From Chalciporus piperatus (Eukaryota > Basidiomycota > Agaricomycetes > Boletales > Boletaceae), in the NCBI GenBank assembly GCA_038093975.1, contig JBBPTG010000004.1, forward strand, positions 186,001-250,000: a DNA stretch of 64,000 nt, given 5' to 3'. Below are positions 1 to 11,101 of this stretch, piece by piece. The notes beneath the pieces are model-generated. The model saw only the letters and a program-made list of their open reading frames with translations. It was not told the origin of the DNA and did no database searches. The translations under genes and the position numbers were made by a program. Numbering within the stretch: position 1 is the first letter of the stretch; every line of letters starts with the position of its first letter.

Positions 1-264
1 TACATTGTCCGCTTGATATTCTCGTTGCCTCTTCTTTCCCGCCTTCGAATGACTGATAGCTTCCAAGTTTGACTCTGTGTGTGTTTGTTGCGAGTGAAGA
101 GGTGACAAAGAAGGAATCGTTGCTTTCACGAGACGATTGATCGCGAATTTAGAATCAATAACAGGGCAAAAGCGAAGTAGATCACTGGCACAACGAAGTA
201 ACGCGTATCTCTGAGAGCTGTGATCACGAATGAGTAAACGCGACATCGGTAGACACGGCACGCA
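1..264. other. Stretch without a recognised gene at the left edge
   Basis: I see no convincing coding exon here. It lies 3' of the RIX1-like gene and probably holds its 3' untranslated region. A further 3' exon of that gene cannot be excluded, because fungal Rix1 proteins are often longer than what I can assemble. Confidence 0.4.
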
Positions 265-1678
265 CTACTCCAGATTCGTTTCGAGGTGAGAAGAGAGGAT
301 CGTGATAAGCCTCGACGCGTGTGGGGATAGCATGTGCTGTGCACTAAATGGAACTTGAATGAAAGTCAGAAGAGAAAGTTGTACTCCATACGTTTGAGCC
401 AAACAAGACAGCAAGCGAGAAGCTTCCATCCAAATCAGCGGTATCGCTGCAACTTCGGCAGCCCTCACAAATGGATCCATGTGAGGTTGTCCCTGAAGCC
501 GTTTGAGTGCGTTTCTGAACATCAATCACCAAACTGACCTCTTCATCGCCCGTGCATGCCAATAAAGCACAGCAGAAAACGGCAAGATGACCCAGAGGGA
601 CTTGAACGGGACGGTGAACCGGTGCTCTATGTGGCTCATTAGCTATAGACCGTCGGAGAGCCGTCTTAAAATTACCTTAATAATGCATTGATTGCACTGA
701 CCCCACACTTGAGCCTGTCTAGGTTGTGTGCAGTTGTTGTCACGGGATCTTCGATTGTGGTTTCCAGGTGGGAGGGGTGATTGTTGAGCTCGCGGACAGT
801 CCCCGAAGCTCGGTAACTCAGTCGAGCGCCGGAAGGGAATGTCGTTCGCAGAGCCAGCCAAGTGGACCAAGATGACTGCAGGACCCCATCCAAGCAATTT
901 CGCCATAAATTCGCACCGCCGACTTTTCCGCCCAAGAAGTGTAGGGAAGCGTATAGATCGGCGGTAGCCTCCTGAGCAATGTTATCCGTCGCAGCATGAG
1001 CATGAGCACCAAAGATTTGGTTACACAAGGCAAATAGTTTCTGGTTAAGAGCTTTGTGTAGAGAAGGGTACAGTGACACCAAGCGTGTCAGCGTTTGTAT
1101 GGCCAAGGTCTGGGAAACTGTAAGCAGCGCATAGACGTGTCGAAAGATGTCTGACTACCTTGATATCTCGATCGCGGTGTTCCTCTGCGATTGTGAGAAG
1201 TGCTGAGCTCACTCTCGGAACGATCGGAGCTGTGACTTGTCTTTGAAACTCGAGGTGATCTACTGCAGCGCCAAAAACAAGCCAGAGGTATCGCATGGAA
1301 GCCTTTAAAACAGGTATGGGTTCAGGTTTCTGTGAAAACGTGTTCAGAAGCGAAAATATTTCAATTTGACACATCTAACAAACTGATAGCAGAGGAAACA
1401 CGATTCCGATCCATGAATGGGCATTGTCGACGAGAACTGACTTGGACAGGAATGACGTCCGATATGCGATACATACGCCAGCCCAACGTGCTGCAGGATC
1501 TTTTGAATGCATGAGCGAGGTAGTGCGCGTTACCCATTTTTGTAGATGAGGGGATGGTGCAAGAGAGGACTGCGAAAGGTGTGCCAGCACGTAAGACAAG
1601 GTAGCAACGGTGGACGCGTCCGTTACGAGAAACTGGAGCAGCGTCTGGAGTGGATGAGGAACCTCCATGATGGATCTC
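265..1678 (-). CDS. RIX1: RIX1/PELP1-like pre-ribosome processing protein
   Basis: Rix1 is a subunit of the nucleolar/nuclear Rix1 complex (Rix1-Ipi1-Ipi3), needed for ITS2 processing and 60S pre-ribosome maturation. The N-terminal Rix1 domain is visible: HPLQTLLQFLV, then KDPAARWAGVCIAYRT, and an alpha-helical repeat region with PIPVLKASMRYLW and FQRQVTAPIVPRVSSALL. Later exons give HMDPFVRAAEVAAIPLIW and HASRLITILSSHLE, both fitting the Rix1 C-terminal half. I chose the ATG at 1678 because the longer open frame upstream begins at a non-ATG codon. Exons join in phase at about 1384/1325 and 1159/1106, at an intron near 650-605, and across a 46-base intron near 540-495. The last stop is at 265. 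The gene is divergent from SEC10, with 155 bases between start codons. Family call fairly sure; 3' end less so. Confidence 0.75.
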
Positions 1679-1833
1679 CCTAGGCTAGCCGACACTAGAT
1701 TTTCTCGAGACCGGATTAGGGCAAAGTCTTTGGTTTTCAACAAGCCCAAACAAAGCGGGCGCGAAGCACAGATGAAGCTTGAACTAGGATCATATCGTAC
1801 TCGGCTTGCCGTTCATCACACCACTCTGCAGTA
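1679..1833. promoter_or_regulatory. Shared promoter region, RIX1-like / SEC10
   Basis: These 155 bases separate two divergent ATGs and must hold both 5' leaders and both promoters. No TATA-like element stands out. Inferred from gene layout only. Confidence 0.5.
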
Positions 1834-4800
1834 ATGCAGCGATTCGACAAGATTGATTTGGACCCTGCAGTCGAAGCCCAACTCAGTCTTCCTACATTCG
1901 AGGTTCGTACAGGTGTCTACCGCGCTTGCCTGGCTCACCTTCTCTCAGGGGAAATTCGACGTCAAGGATTTCGTAGGATCTGTATCCGAGAGGCTGATCA
2001 CTCAGTCAAAGACCTCGTCAGGACGTGCGTTTGGCCCTTATAACTTATTACCACTATGTAACGCGTCGCTGCGCAGCCTTCGACCCCAAACCCTTCATTC
2101 GCACTTTCGAAGCCGCTGTCGACCGCCTGATAGCAATTCGCAAGGATGTCCAGGCAAAGACTGAGCAACTTGAAAAGAGCGTGAGGATTGCAGAACGAGA
2201 ATACTCGAAGAAGATGGGTGAGTTGAATAAGGGATTTGAAGTACGTGCCAATCATCTCTATGCCTGCGAGTATGTGCCGATCCATTTGTTAGGCTGCTGG
2301 CTCGTCATTTTTGACGATGGAAAGTAAGTTAAACGATGTGGGGCGGGCAGCCATTAGGATAGGTATGTCTTCTCCACACGTAAAGCGATCGCCCCTGACA
2401 CCGAGTAGGCGAGAAACTCGAGTCTGTTCACGTTGAGCGGCAGAGAGCTCAAGCGGCCCATGATCTGATCGACTACTATAATCAGTTCTCTCGTGGCGAC
2501 ACCACACGTCTCGACACTCTCAAGAAGGAGGGCAAAGAAGGTAGACGGGAGGTCGCCGTCATCCTAAGGCGCTTGACAACAGTGGGCAAAGAGGTGGACC
2601 TCCCAAATGCAGAGAAGGTGCGTATTAAACATCACACTCATGTTTTTTGCGCTTAGTCTAATAATACCTCGAAAGACGAGAGAGAACATCGACAAATACT
2701 GCGAGAAGTTTGAGAAAGATATGCTTTACCTTTTCGACAAGTGTTATCGAAAAGGCGACCCCAAAATGATGCATGTTCGTCCGATAAAGCCAATCCTCCA
2801 TCCTTGTCTCATACAAAATCAACAGCATTGTGCTCAGACGCTTCTGGACTTCAACGGCGGAACATCTTGTGTACAGGTATACGTCAACCAACACGATTTC
2901 TTCATGAGCAAGATACGAGAATATGTGGATTCGAATGATCCATTGTATGGTCCCATCTCAGACCCACAACTTCCCCCCTGAGCTTTCTTTAGATGGAGTA
3001 CGATTCCAAAACCGGACGAAAGCCCACCTAGAAGTGAATCGGGCTTGACTGAGCTCTTCGGAGAAATCAGAGCAACAGTAGCACAAGAATCACAAATTGT
3101 GCAAGCAGTGTTCCCGAATCCACCACTTGTTATGCAAGTATTCTTACAGCGTGTATTTGCTCAGTCTGTTGGTCCCTTGTTACCTTTCTCAGACAGTGTA
3201 GAGCCTTCTGACATGCCTCTTTAGATTCAACAATACATCGAACAACTCCTGAACAAGGGTAGTTCCGTGTCAGAATTGGCTTACCTGCGAATATTGCAGC
3301 TCATCCATCTGGAGAGCTCTGCCTTGGTGGATGACCTCAAGAAGCATGAGCTACCTTCACTGACTCCCAGTCGATCGTCATCCTTGGAAGCTACCGAGTT
3401 CCGTAAAACACTCACCAATTCGCCCTCTGCAGCTCCTGGCGCCACTACTACAACGGTGTCTGCGATGCTTGAAACGGCTATGGAAGAACTGTTCATGCCG
3501 TACACGGAAGGGCAGAAGTACCTTGACCGTGAAAGCAAAAGCTTGACGGAGCTGTACTCGAGCCTTCTGAATCTCTTCACACAATTTCATGTGAGTTCTT
3601 GGTCATTTTGTATACGGTTGCTGACCCGTATCATATCAAGATGAAGACGCAGCGGGAAAAAGGAAAATCATCCATGTTTGATCGCATGGTAGACCGTTTG
3701 GGAGCCGCAGCTGCGAATACCACCCCAATGGCAACCCCGACTACGTCCGCACAGGCCGCGGCTGCTATCATGCGATTCGGTAGGATGACTGATCGCGCGT
3801 ATGAACGGGCTTCCGAAGAACCGACTCGCGAGGAGGATGGTATCCTAAGCGTTGATACGGCGGAGAAGATGGTGAGGTGGCATGCCGAGGCAGTTGGACG
3901 ATGCGTCGAGCTCAGTTCCCCTAGCGATGTGTCAGCATATTTCGGTATTCATCAAATGTCCTCGAAGCTAACACGCACATTCACAGACCAAAGAATACGT
4001 TCGCTTTACTCAAAGTATTAGCTGAAGTGGTTGCAAACTCTTATCTCGAAGTGGCCATCGAAACGTGAGTGAACCAGGTGATGCGTAGATGCAACGAGTT
4101 CACCCAAATGTCCAAAGTGCAAATGCTCGCATTGAATTTGCCGATCCCAAAGCCGAGCCAAGCCTTCAGGCTCTGAACGTGATCAACACCGTTGATCTCA
4201 TATGCCATCTCTGGCAACGATATGTCAATATTGCATTGTTCCCATTGGCGGCTGCATCCGTAACGATTCGACGCGAGATGTCTGTCTTCAACAACCAGTC
4301 AGTCAGTCGTGTCGAGGGTGCCAGCAACAATTTGCTGCAGCGATTGATAGATGGTACGTTGCACGAAGATTGTCCAACGGATAATACTCACATCTTAGTC
4401 TCTCAGTCATTATCAATTGGTTGTCGCTGCAACTTAGCAGACAGAAGAAAAACGACTTTAAGCCGCGCAACGATGACCTATCTTTTGCTCGTGTCAACAC
4501 CGAGCCATGTATGGCGTGTTGCGAAATTTTGGAGAGGGTTAGGGATGTTGCGTTCCAAACCTTGAGCGGCAAGAATCGCGAGGTCTTCCTTACGGAGATC
4601 GGCGTATCTTTCCACAGGTGAGACTTTCCCTCATACCATAGACCTTTCAGGGCTGAAGTATATATTAGCCTCTTGCTGGACCACCTGCGGAAGTTCCCTG
4701 TCAGTGCAACGGGAGGGCTCATGCTAGCGAAGTTAGTCCACGCGCTAGTTTAATGCAACATTCTTTTGCTGACTAGTCTTCGACAGAGACCTCAAGTCAT

Positions 4801-5189
4801 ATCAAGACACCGTCACCTCATTCAACGTTCCTTCTCTTCTCGAACGCTACGAGTTCATCAGACAGCTTGGCAACGTCTTCCTCGTCCGACCCGAAATTCT
4901 ACGTTCCTACATCACCGAAAACTATCTCGGTCGTATCGACGCATCGCTCCTCAAGCCATATCTGGCTCAGAGAAGTGATTGGGTTCAATTCGAGAACCGA
5001 TTCAACGAGAGTCCAGAGGTGGACGATACCACTGCCGACGTTGCGACCAAAGTTCTCAAAGACCGTTTCAAGATCGCGCGCTTGAGCACGATGATGAAAG
5101 AATTGGAAGGTCTCAAGTTAGGAGATGGAATTGCTGCAACGATTCCGAGTGGGATCACCAATAACTTCACTATGCCCGGACGTAGTTAG
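1834..5189 (+). CDS. SEC10: Exocyst complex subunit Sec10
   Basis: Sec10 is a core subunit of the octameric exocyst, which tethers secretory vesicles to the plasma membrane at growth sites; it contacts Sec15. Exon 1 encodes MQRFDKIDLDPAVEAQLSLP. Exon 2 carries KFDVKDFVGSVSERLI, followed by FDPKPFIRTFEAAVDRL and a coiled-coil segment (KDVQAKTEQLEKSV) typical of the Sec10 N-terminus. The middle holds YCEKFEKDMLYLFDKCYRKG and HCAQTLLDFNGG-type sequence. The C-terminus reads SYITENYLGRIDASLLKPYL, then KELEGLKLGDGIA, ending in TMPGRS. Many introns of about 50 bases interrupt the gene, so it looks fragmented in single frames. I see no disabling lesion. It is convergent with the enoyl-CoA hydratase gene, whose stop lies 74 bases downstream. 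Confidence 0.93.
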
Positions 5190-5263
5190 GATACCATCGT
5201 CTTGGTTATTGGAGGTGTAGTTATAGCATAATTATGTATACCCATCAGACTATTCTGGACAGC

Positions 5264-6488
5264 CTATTCACCTCGGAAAACTGGTGGTCGCTTTGCTTTA
5301 AATGCCTCGAGTGCCTCAGTGCGGTCTTTGCTCGTTAGGAGGGGCTCGTAAGACGCTCGCTCGAAATCGAGACCTATTCAATTTATGAGCGACAGCCCCA
5401 TGAACGTAGGCCGGACGTCCTTACCAGACTCCAATGAAAGGTCCGCTGCTCTCGAGATAGCCTGTTTCGCTGCTCTGAGGGCCAACGGCGCTAGAAGGAC
5501 GATGAGGGAACTCAGCATTCAATTTTCATTCAGAAAACTCACCGTTCTGTGCAATGTCCTGCGCAAGCTCCAGTGCGCGATCATACGCAGAAGTCGGTGC
5601 ATTCGAAACATAATCAACCACGCCTGGGCGGGATTCATAGTCCACCAAGGTTCTCGATCAAGTATTACACTCGTACTCACCCCACTCGAGCGCCTCGGGC
5701 GCCGTCAGCATGCGAGCAGTGAAAATGAGGTCTTTCGCTTTGGACAACCCAAGTAATCGGACGGCTCTCTGAGTGCCTCCTGCACCAGGGATAATCCCAA
5801 GGCGCACCTCAGGCAATCCAATCTTGGTCACATCGTGACCTACAACGCTTAGCGATCATCCCCTCACGCGATGTTACGAAAAACCAGAAAAAAAGAACTG
5901 CGTACCTGCGACGCGTAAATCGCAGGCAAAGCTAAGCTCGAGACCGCCTCCAAGAGCAGGTCCGTCTATCGCGGCGATGGTTGGCATAGGCAAGGACTCA
6001 AGTTCGCCGAGCGCGGACCGGAGGTCGACGAGGAACTTGTTGACTTGGGTCGTCGTCATCGTGCGTCGTTCGACGAGGTCGGCACCAGCGCAGAAGGAGC
6101 CGGAGCCCGTGGAACGCACTATGAGTGCGCGAACGCTACAAGTGTGACACCCAGGGGATGAACTGAGCGCGTTCGGAAGGGAGCTTGGAGGGAACTGCTG
6201 CGTACCTCTTGTCGAACTTGACGTTTTCCAAGCATTCTTGGAGTTCCTGGGGGGAATACGAAATGAACGGGGCTGAGACGTCCTGTAGCGCCCATAAAAG
6301 CTCGCCTGCAACATCCGCATGGAAATGGCATTCTTGCTCTGTGGTCTATTGAGAAATAGACACGCGATTGAGGGGCTGGAAGGGACTGGTTGGATGAATG
6401 CCTCTGCGTTGCCCGTGGTAGAGAAGGAACGGCGAGTAGCCTTGATGAGAAGCGGGAAGGACCTCAACATTGACGGGCGGGCAAGCAT
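5264..6488 (-). CDS. Mitochondrial enoyl-CoA hydratase/isomerase family (AUH-like)
   Basis: This is a crotonase-fold enzyme, most like methylglutaconyl-CoA hydratase (AUH) of leucine breakdown. The N-terminus (MLARPSMLRSFPLLIKATRR) is Arg-rich, lacks acidic residues and fits a mitochondrial presequence. Crotonase motifs follow in order: CLFLNRPQSKNAIS, ALIVRSTGSGSFCAGADL, PTIAAIDGPALGGGLELSFA (oxyanion hole and first acidic position), and a later exon with GLPEVRLGIIPGAGGTQR, whose Glu and GAGGTQR loop are typical of active hydratases. The last exon ends KAKRPPVFRGE. At least four introns separate these pieces. General enoyl-CoA hydratase activity is the main alternative; substrate cannot be fixed from sequence alone. 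Confidence 0.87.
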
Positions 6489-6868
6489 AGTTTGGTCCTA
6501 GTAGTAGTAAGTTGTCACTGAAGACTTCGGCTCAAGCGCTCATTGTCCAGGGGTCAGAAACTCGAACACTCGGATCTTGTATCGTGTAGATGACAATCAC
6601 GTTGGATGTATTCAAACGCAGATTGCGACATGTTCTAGAGTACGCAACAATTTCGTCGCTACAACATGGCATTGGGATAAAACCCCATGGCACCCAAGAC
6701 TTATAGAATCATGAAGCTAAACCGCCTACTCCAGCAAATCGATGAAGAAATAAGGGAAACTGGTTACCTGGTATCGGTGTGAAATAAATAACTCTGTTAA
6801 ATACCAATAAAACAATTCGCATCACTAGGATCGAGAAGGGGAATGCCATTATTGCCACTTGGAAAAGT

Positions 6869-8207
6869 TCAAAGGGCTCGCCCTGTAGATGGAGACTTCT
6901 CGGTCGCCATCCCGGTATAGAACGAGTCAACCGAAAAGCGGGAATCAACCCGCTGTTGGGGTGGCACCGACGTCGATTGAACAGCAGGGCGTAAAGCATC
7001 GGGCACAGGGTCGGTAGTCGCCTGAGTCGATGGCACTGGAGTGGAGCCCAGCTCCACGTCCGGGAAGGAGTGGGGATTTGGCATATTGGTGTCTGGATAC
7101 GCAGCCTGAGGCGGGTATGCAATGTTATAGTCTTCAGGGCGGTAAATATGCTGAGTAGCGTATCCAACGGGATATCCTTGGATATATCCCTGGGGGGCAT
7201 ATGCCTCAACGGGGTACCCACGGGGTTGTGTAGGATATGCGTGATCTGGATAGTATGCCATCGGGGGGCTTGAAACACCCATCGGCGGTGCACCGTAGTG
7301 TCCATCTTCTGTCATAGAGTTGTCTTCCATGTGAAAGCCACCCGTTTCCTTCATCGGTGAGTCTCCTGATAGGTCGGGAGTCTCGTCAAGGTATTCCATG
7401 TCTTCATCTTGATGTCGGGAACGACGACGTCTCGCGATAAGCATACCGATACCGATTATGCCAGCGACTCCAAATAGACCGACGGCGGTGAATGTGCCCG
7501 CAACAGCCCCGGTGTTGGAAAGGAAGCTAAATTAAGAATTTAATTTTTGTGAGATGTTTAATTGTCGTAATGCTCACCCGGAAGAGGACTGCGTGGGAGT
7601 CGGAGACGGAGTAGGGAGAACTGACGTAAAGGCATCTGGAGAGGTGTAGACTGGGCTCGGAGCAGCGATAAGGGTTGTAGGAACCGCCGTGGGGGACCCC
7701 TGGTCGACAATAGGTGGTGGAGTGGAAGAAGTTGACTGGACAACCGACGAGGTTGTGGGTGAAGTTGTAAGGCTAGACAAGAGTAAGACAATCAGTCGGT
7801 TTGAATTGAAAGGTAACGGGGACGTACGAAGAAGTGGAAGATGAGGTAGAAGATGAGGTGGTCGACGTGGTTGTTGGGATTTCTGAAGTAGAAGGGGTCG
7901 AGGTGGCGTCCGGCGAATCGGAGGTGGTAGGGGTGCTGGTGGTGGTAGGGAAGGTGAGCGGTTGGAAGGGGATAGTTGGTACAATGGGGGGAAGGGAAAG
8001 CAAAGGGGAGGATGTAGTTGGCGACAGGGCGGTGGAAGGGGTCTGAAGCTTCCGAACAGCCGCGAGTGGTGTATCGACGCCGTAAGCCCGTTTGAACATA
8101 TGACGGTGGGACCACGAGGAGTCGAATGCGTGAGAGAACGGAAGAGAGAGAGAGAGAATGAATAAGAAAAGGAGGGACAGACCGCGACTGCTCTGAACAG
8201 TGCGCAT
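6869..8207 (-). CDS. Ser/Thr-rich single-pass membrane protein (Mid2/Wsc-like layout)
   Basis: I do not recognise a named family, but the architecture is clear. Residues 1-27 form a signal peptide (LSLLFLFILSLSLPFSHA). A Ser/Thr/Pro-rich ectodomain of roughly 180 residues follows and is probably heavily O-glycosylated. One membrane span (around VGLFGVAGIIGIGMLIA) is followed at once by the positive stop-transfer stretch RRRRSR. The cytoplasmic tail of about 190 residues is rich in Pro and Tyr (repeated YP, AYPxQ and GYP units) and ends STGRAL. Three exons join at a 57-base intron near 7775-7831 and another near 7515-7577. The layout resembles fungal cell-wall stress sensors, but I see no WSC cysteine domain. 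Divergent from SWC4. Confidence 0.8.
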
Positions 8208-8309
8208 GATGAATACAACGGCACCTCAAGGCCTCAAATCAAAAACGAGTCTTCTACCTCTCCTCCTCGTTCGTTGTCAGGGTCATCTCAGATTATGTAA
8301 CAACATCAC

Positions 8310-8315
8310 CACGTG
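8310..8315. promoter_or_regulatory. CACGTG palindrome in a divergent promoter
   Basis: A perfect CACGTG (bHLH/Cbf1-type E-box core) lies between the membrane-protein gene (start 8207) and SWC4 (start 8375), 60 bases before the SWC4 ATG. The match is exact. A regulatory role is inferred from position only. Confidence 0.35.
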
Positions 8316-8374
8316 ACAATATCTAACTCTCTAACTCAGTTATTTAATAACTCACTCAACCAACCAATCACATC

Positions 8375-10221
8375 ATGGCCGTCTCAGCCTCAGACATACG
8401 CAGTGCCCTCTCCCTCCCTCAACCCACACCAGGCCCTTCTCAGCCCCGCAAGAGTCAGGCCCATTCAGCAAAGAAACCAGAGGGTATATCCCGTGAGCTG
8501 TACTCGCTCATCGGTCCATCCGCCCCATCCCTCGCTGCACACCTCGCAAACCCGAGACTCAAGCAGAAGCCCAACTTTGGAGGAAGCGGAAAGGTAAAAT
8601 GGTATGTCATTCCCCATTCTACTCTTACCATTTCCGACCATTCCATCAGGGAACATAGATCATTCACCAACCCCGCACGCTCAGATTCATTACATCTCTT
8701 TCACTGGGTGAAGGCCACCGACCCCGTCGGAGGTGTGCCATATTTACCTTCTCTGTTGGACCTACCTACACCTCCACTCCAGATTACCCCTTTGCCAAGT
8801 ACAACATACAGTCAAAATCGTTCGAATACTCTCAAGACGAGTACACACGTCTCTTGGAAGGTCCTCCTTTCACTCCCCCACATATTCGCATCTCACACCA
8901 CATTACAGACCAGGAATGGACAAAGGAGGAGACGGATTATCTATTCAAAATCGTGCAAGAGTATGATCTACGATGGTATGTCATCCATGATCGCTACGAA
9001 TATCCTGAGGGACCCGCCCGGGTGATCGAGGTAACACTGTCCGTACATAAATTCAATACTGGCTAACATTCAATTCACAGGACCTCAAAGACAGGTACTA
9101 CAGCGTTTGTCGCAAGCTTATCAGAAGTCGACCCTGGGCCGGGGATGAATCAAGCAAGTCGCACCTTCTCAACTGTTACCAGTTCGATAAAGGTCTTTAT
9201 TTCGTGTGCGAGTAGCCCCAACGACGCTCACTCCGGCCCTTTCCAGAACGAGAAAAGATGAGGAAGAATTACATCGCTAGTCTTGAAGAGAGAACTCCAG
9301 AGGAGATTGCTGAAGAAGAAGCTTTGTTCATCGAGCTGAAGCGCCTAGAGCAAAACGAGCGCAAATTCAGAAAGGACCGTGACGACCTCCTTCGCACACT
9401 GTTGGGCGTCGACTCGGGTCTATCTGATATCGTGGTCGAGGAAGACGGGCCTTCAGCCCTGGCTACCGAAGGCATGAAGAAGAAGAAAAAGGGCAGCGGC
9501 GCTGACGTAGAACTACCTCCTACCCCATCCAACATAATTCAACTCGGCCCACCTGTAACCAAGAAAGTGCCAACAGCCAAGTCTGCTGTTTACGGTAGGT
9601 TTGAAGCTCTTTGTTCGTACATGCAATTCATCGGACCACAGATGCACAACATTGCATCGCTCGAATTGAACCTTCAGCAACCTCAAGTAACACAACGAAA
9701 GTCACACACGTCCCTGTCCACCTCCGTAGCTTCAAACTTCCGTTCCCGAAGACTACCATCGCTCCCAAGGTCACACAAGCTCTCGCTGAACTGGGCATAA
9801 ACCACACACGCTTGGTAATGCCAACAAGGGAAAACTGCTCTCAACTCGAGTCGCTTCTAGAAGCCACAACCGCCCTGATTGAAACCAAGAAAGTGGTAGA
9901 CCGGGTAGACCAAGATATTCGGGTGCTTAAGACGAGGTTGGGCATGCGCGAAAGTGAGAGTATCGATGGAGATGGCAAGGAATATACGCCGATGGATGTA
10001 GACGAGTCCAAGGAAGACAAAGACGGAGATGGGGAAGGAAGAGCTCAGAGTGTCGCTAGTGCGAGAAGTACCAGAAGCAGGAAACAGGTACGCTGCTCTC
10101 GTTTGGTTTGTGCATCTCTTGAAAATCCCCGTAGTCGCAACGCTCAGTGTCCGTTTCCTCGATTGATACTTCTGCATCATTGCCCACGCGTGCAGGAACG
10201 AAAAGACAAAAGAGAGGGTGA
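8375..10221 (+). CDS. SWC4: SWR1/NuA4 complex subunit Swc4 (DMAP1 homolog)
   Basis: Swc4/Eaf2 is shared by the SWR1 (H2A.Z deposition) and NuA4 (histone acetylation) complexes. The N-terminus contains KPEGISRELYSLIGPSAPSL, typical of DMAP1/Swc4. A SANT/Myb-like domain follows: WTKEETDYLFKIVQEYDLRW and DLKDRYYSVCRKLIRSRPWA. A charged coiled-coil segment (EERTPEEIAEEEALFIELK, then RKFRKDRDDLLRTLLG) comes next. Late exons carry NHTRLVMPTRENCSQLESLL, a region conserved in this family. The last exon begins at about 10135, after an intron whose donor is at 10088, and ends THTR-like ...RAGTKRQKRG with TGA at 10219-10221; reading through that intron would give a spurious longer frame. Convergent with VTC1, stops 103 bases apart. 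Confidence 0.9.
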
Positions 10222-10324
10222 ATCTAACATTCGATGCATGCCATATGATACATGTAGATTGAGGCCAAATGATACATTGATCAAGCAAGCTTCAGTCCGC
10301 CGCAAGGGAACGCCCCCAGTACCC

Positions 10325-10907
10325 TCAATCACGCGCAAAGCGCAGGACGAAATTGACGATAATAGCAACTTGAAAACAAAGATTTTGAGTTCGTTTGGTA
10401 CGGGTTTAAAGTGGGGCTTACTCAGTAGAGCAACGCAAAGAACGGTCTGGTGAGAATGCCTCAGTACTCCGGAGAACCGAAATTCATAGTGATACTGACC
10501 GGGCCAACTCTATCATCATACGGACCGCGACCACCACGGCGGATGGACGCGGCTCTCCAGTGGTAGGTATAAAGGGCATACGCCATGACTGCCATAGCTG
10601 GACTTTGTTAGACATACCATCCTAGCCTACCCAGCGACGGACACACCGACGACGGAAAACATGGCCGCACTGATCCTACCAACCTGTGCCAACCAAAGGA
10701 GTCAAAGGATCTTCATCGTAACAAGCAGACGGCACGAACCTGATCTCCAAAGTTGAGTAGACCGACGGCCAACCCACCAAGGACGACGGTGAAGTGAAGC
10801 CATGATAAAAACGTTCTCTCGTTTGCGAACGAAACCTTGGGTTCGACCCTAACAGGGAGAGCGATACGCTTTGAAGCGGTGCGATGGAGAAGAGGCTGGC
10901 TCGACAT
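10325..10907 (-). CDS. VTC1: Vacuolar transporter chaperone subunit Vtc1
   Basis: Vtc1 is the small membrane subunit of the VTC complex that makes polyphosphate and moves it into the vacuole. It has the DUF202 fold with three membrane spans. Exon 1 begins [18 protein letters not shown] and carries [20 protein letters not shown], the conserved Vtc1 signature; NFGDQ ends it. Exon 2 reads [18 protein letters not shown] (span 2). Exon 3 gives [20 protein letters not shown] followed by DDRVGP, also highly conserved. Two short exons complete span 3 (TVLCVALL, then [14 protein letters not shown]). I joined the exons by splice phase: NFGDQ/VGR, the GG codon, and the ATT codon at the last junction. 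The family call is secure. Confidence 0.92.
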
Positions 10908-11101
10908 GCCGGTAAGGTATGAAGAGGAGATCTACAACCAATTGAGATACTTGGTGTTGCAAGAGCCGTCAGCTTCAAGAGGTGGACTTTTTCTAAATCA
11001 GCCGGCATTTCATTTCAGTCTCAACTAACCCACATTCGGAAAATTAGCCCCTGGACGTCCAACGAGGGCTGCCTTGAGCCGCAGCGACTGTGCCTAGGTG
11101 A

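Noticed and set aside
10197..10453. Continuation of the SWC4 frame to 10453
   Set aside because: The correct frame after the last intron ends at 10221. The longer frame is antisense to the last VTC1 exon.
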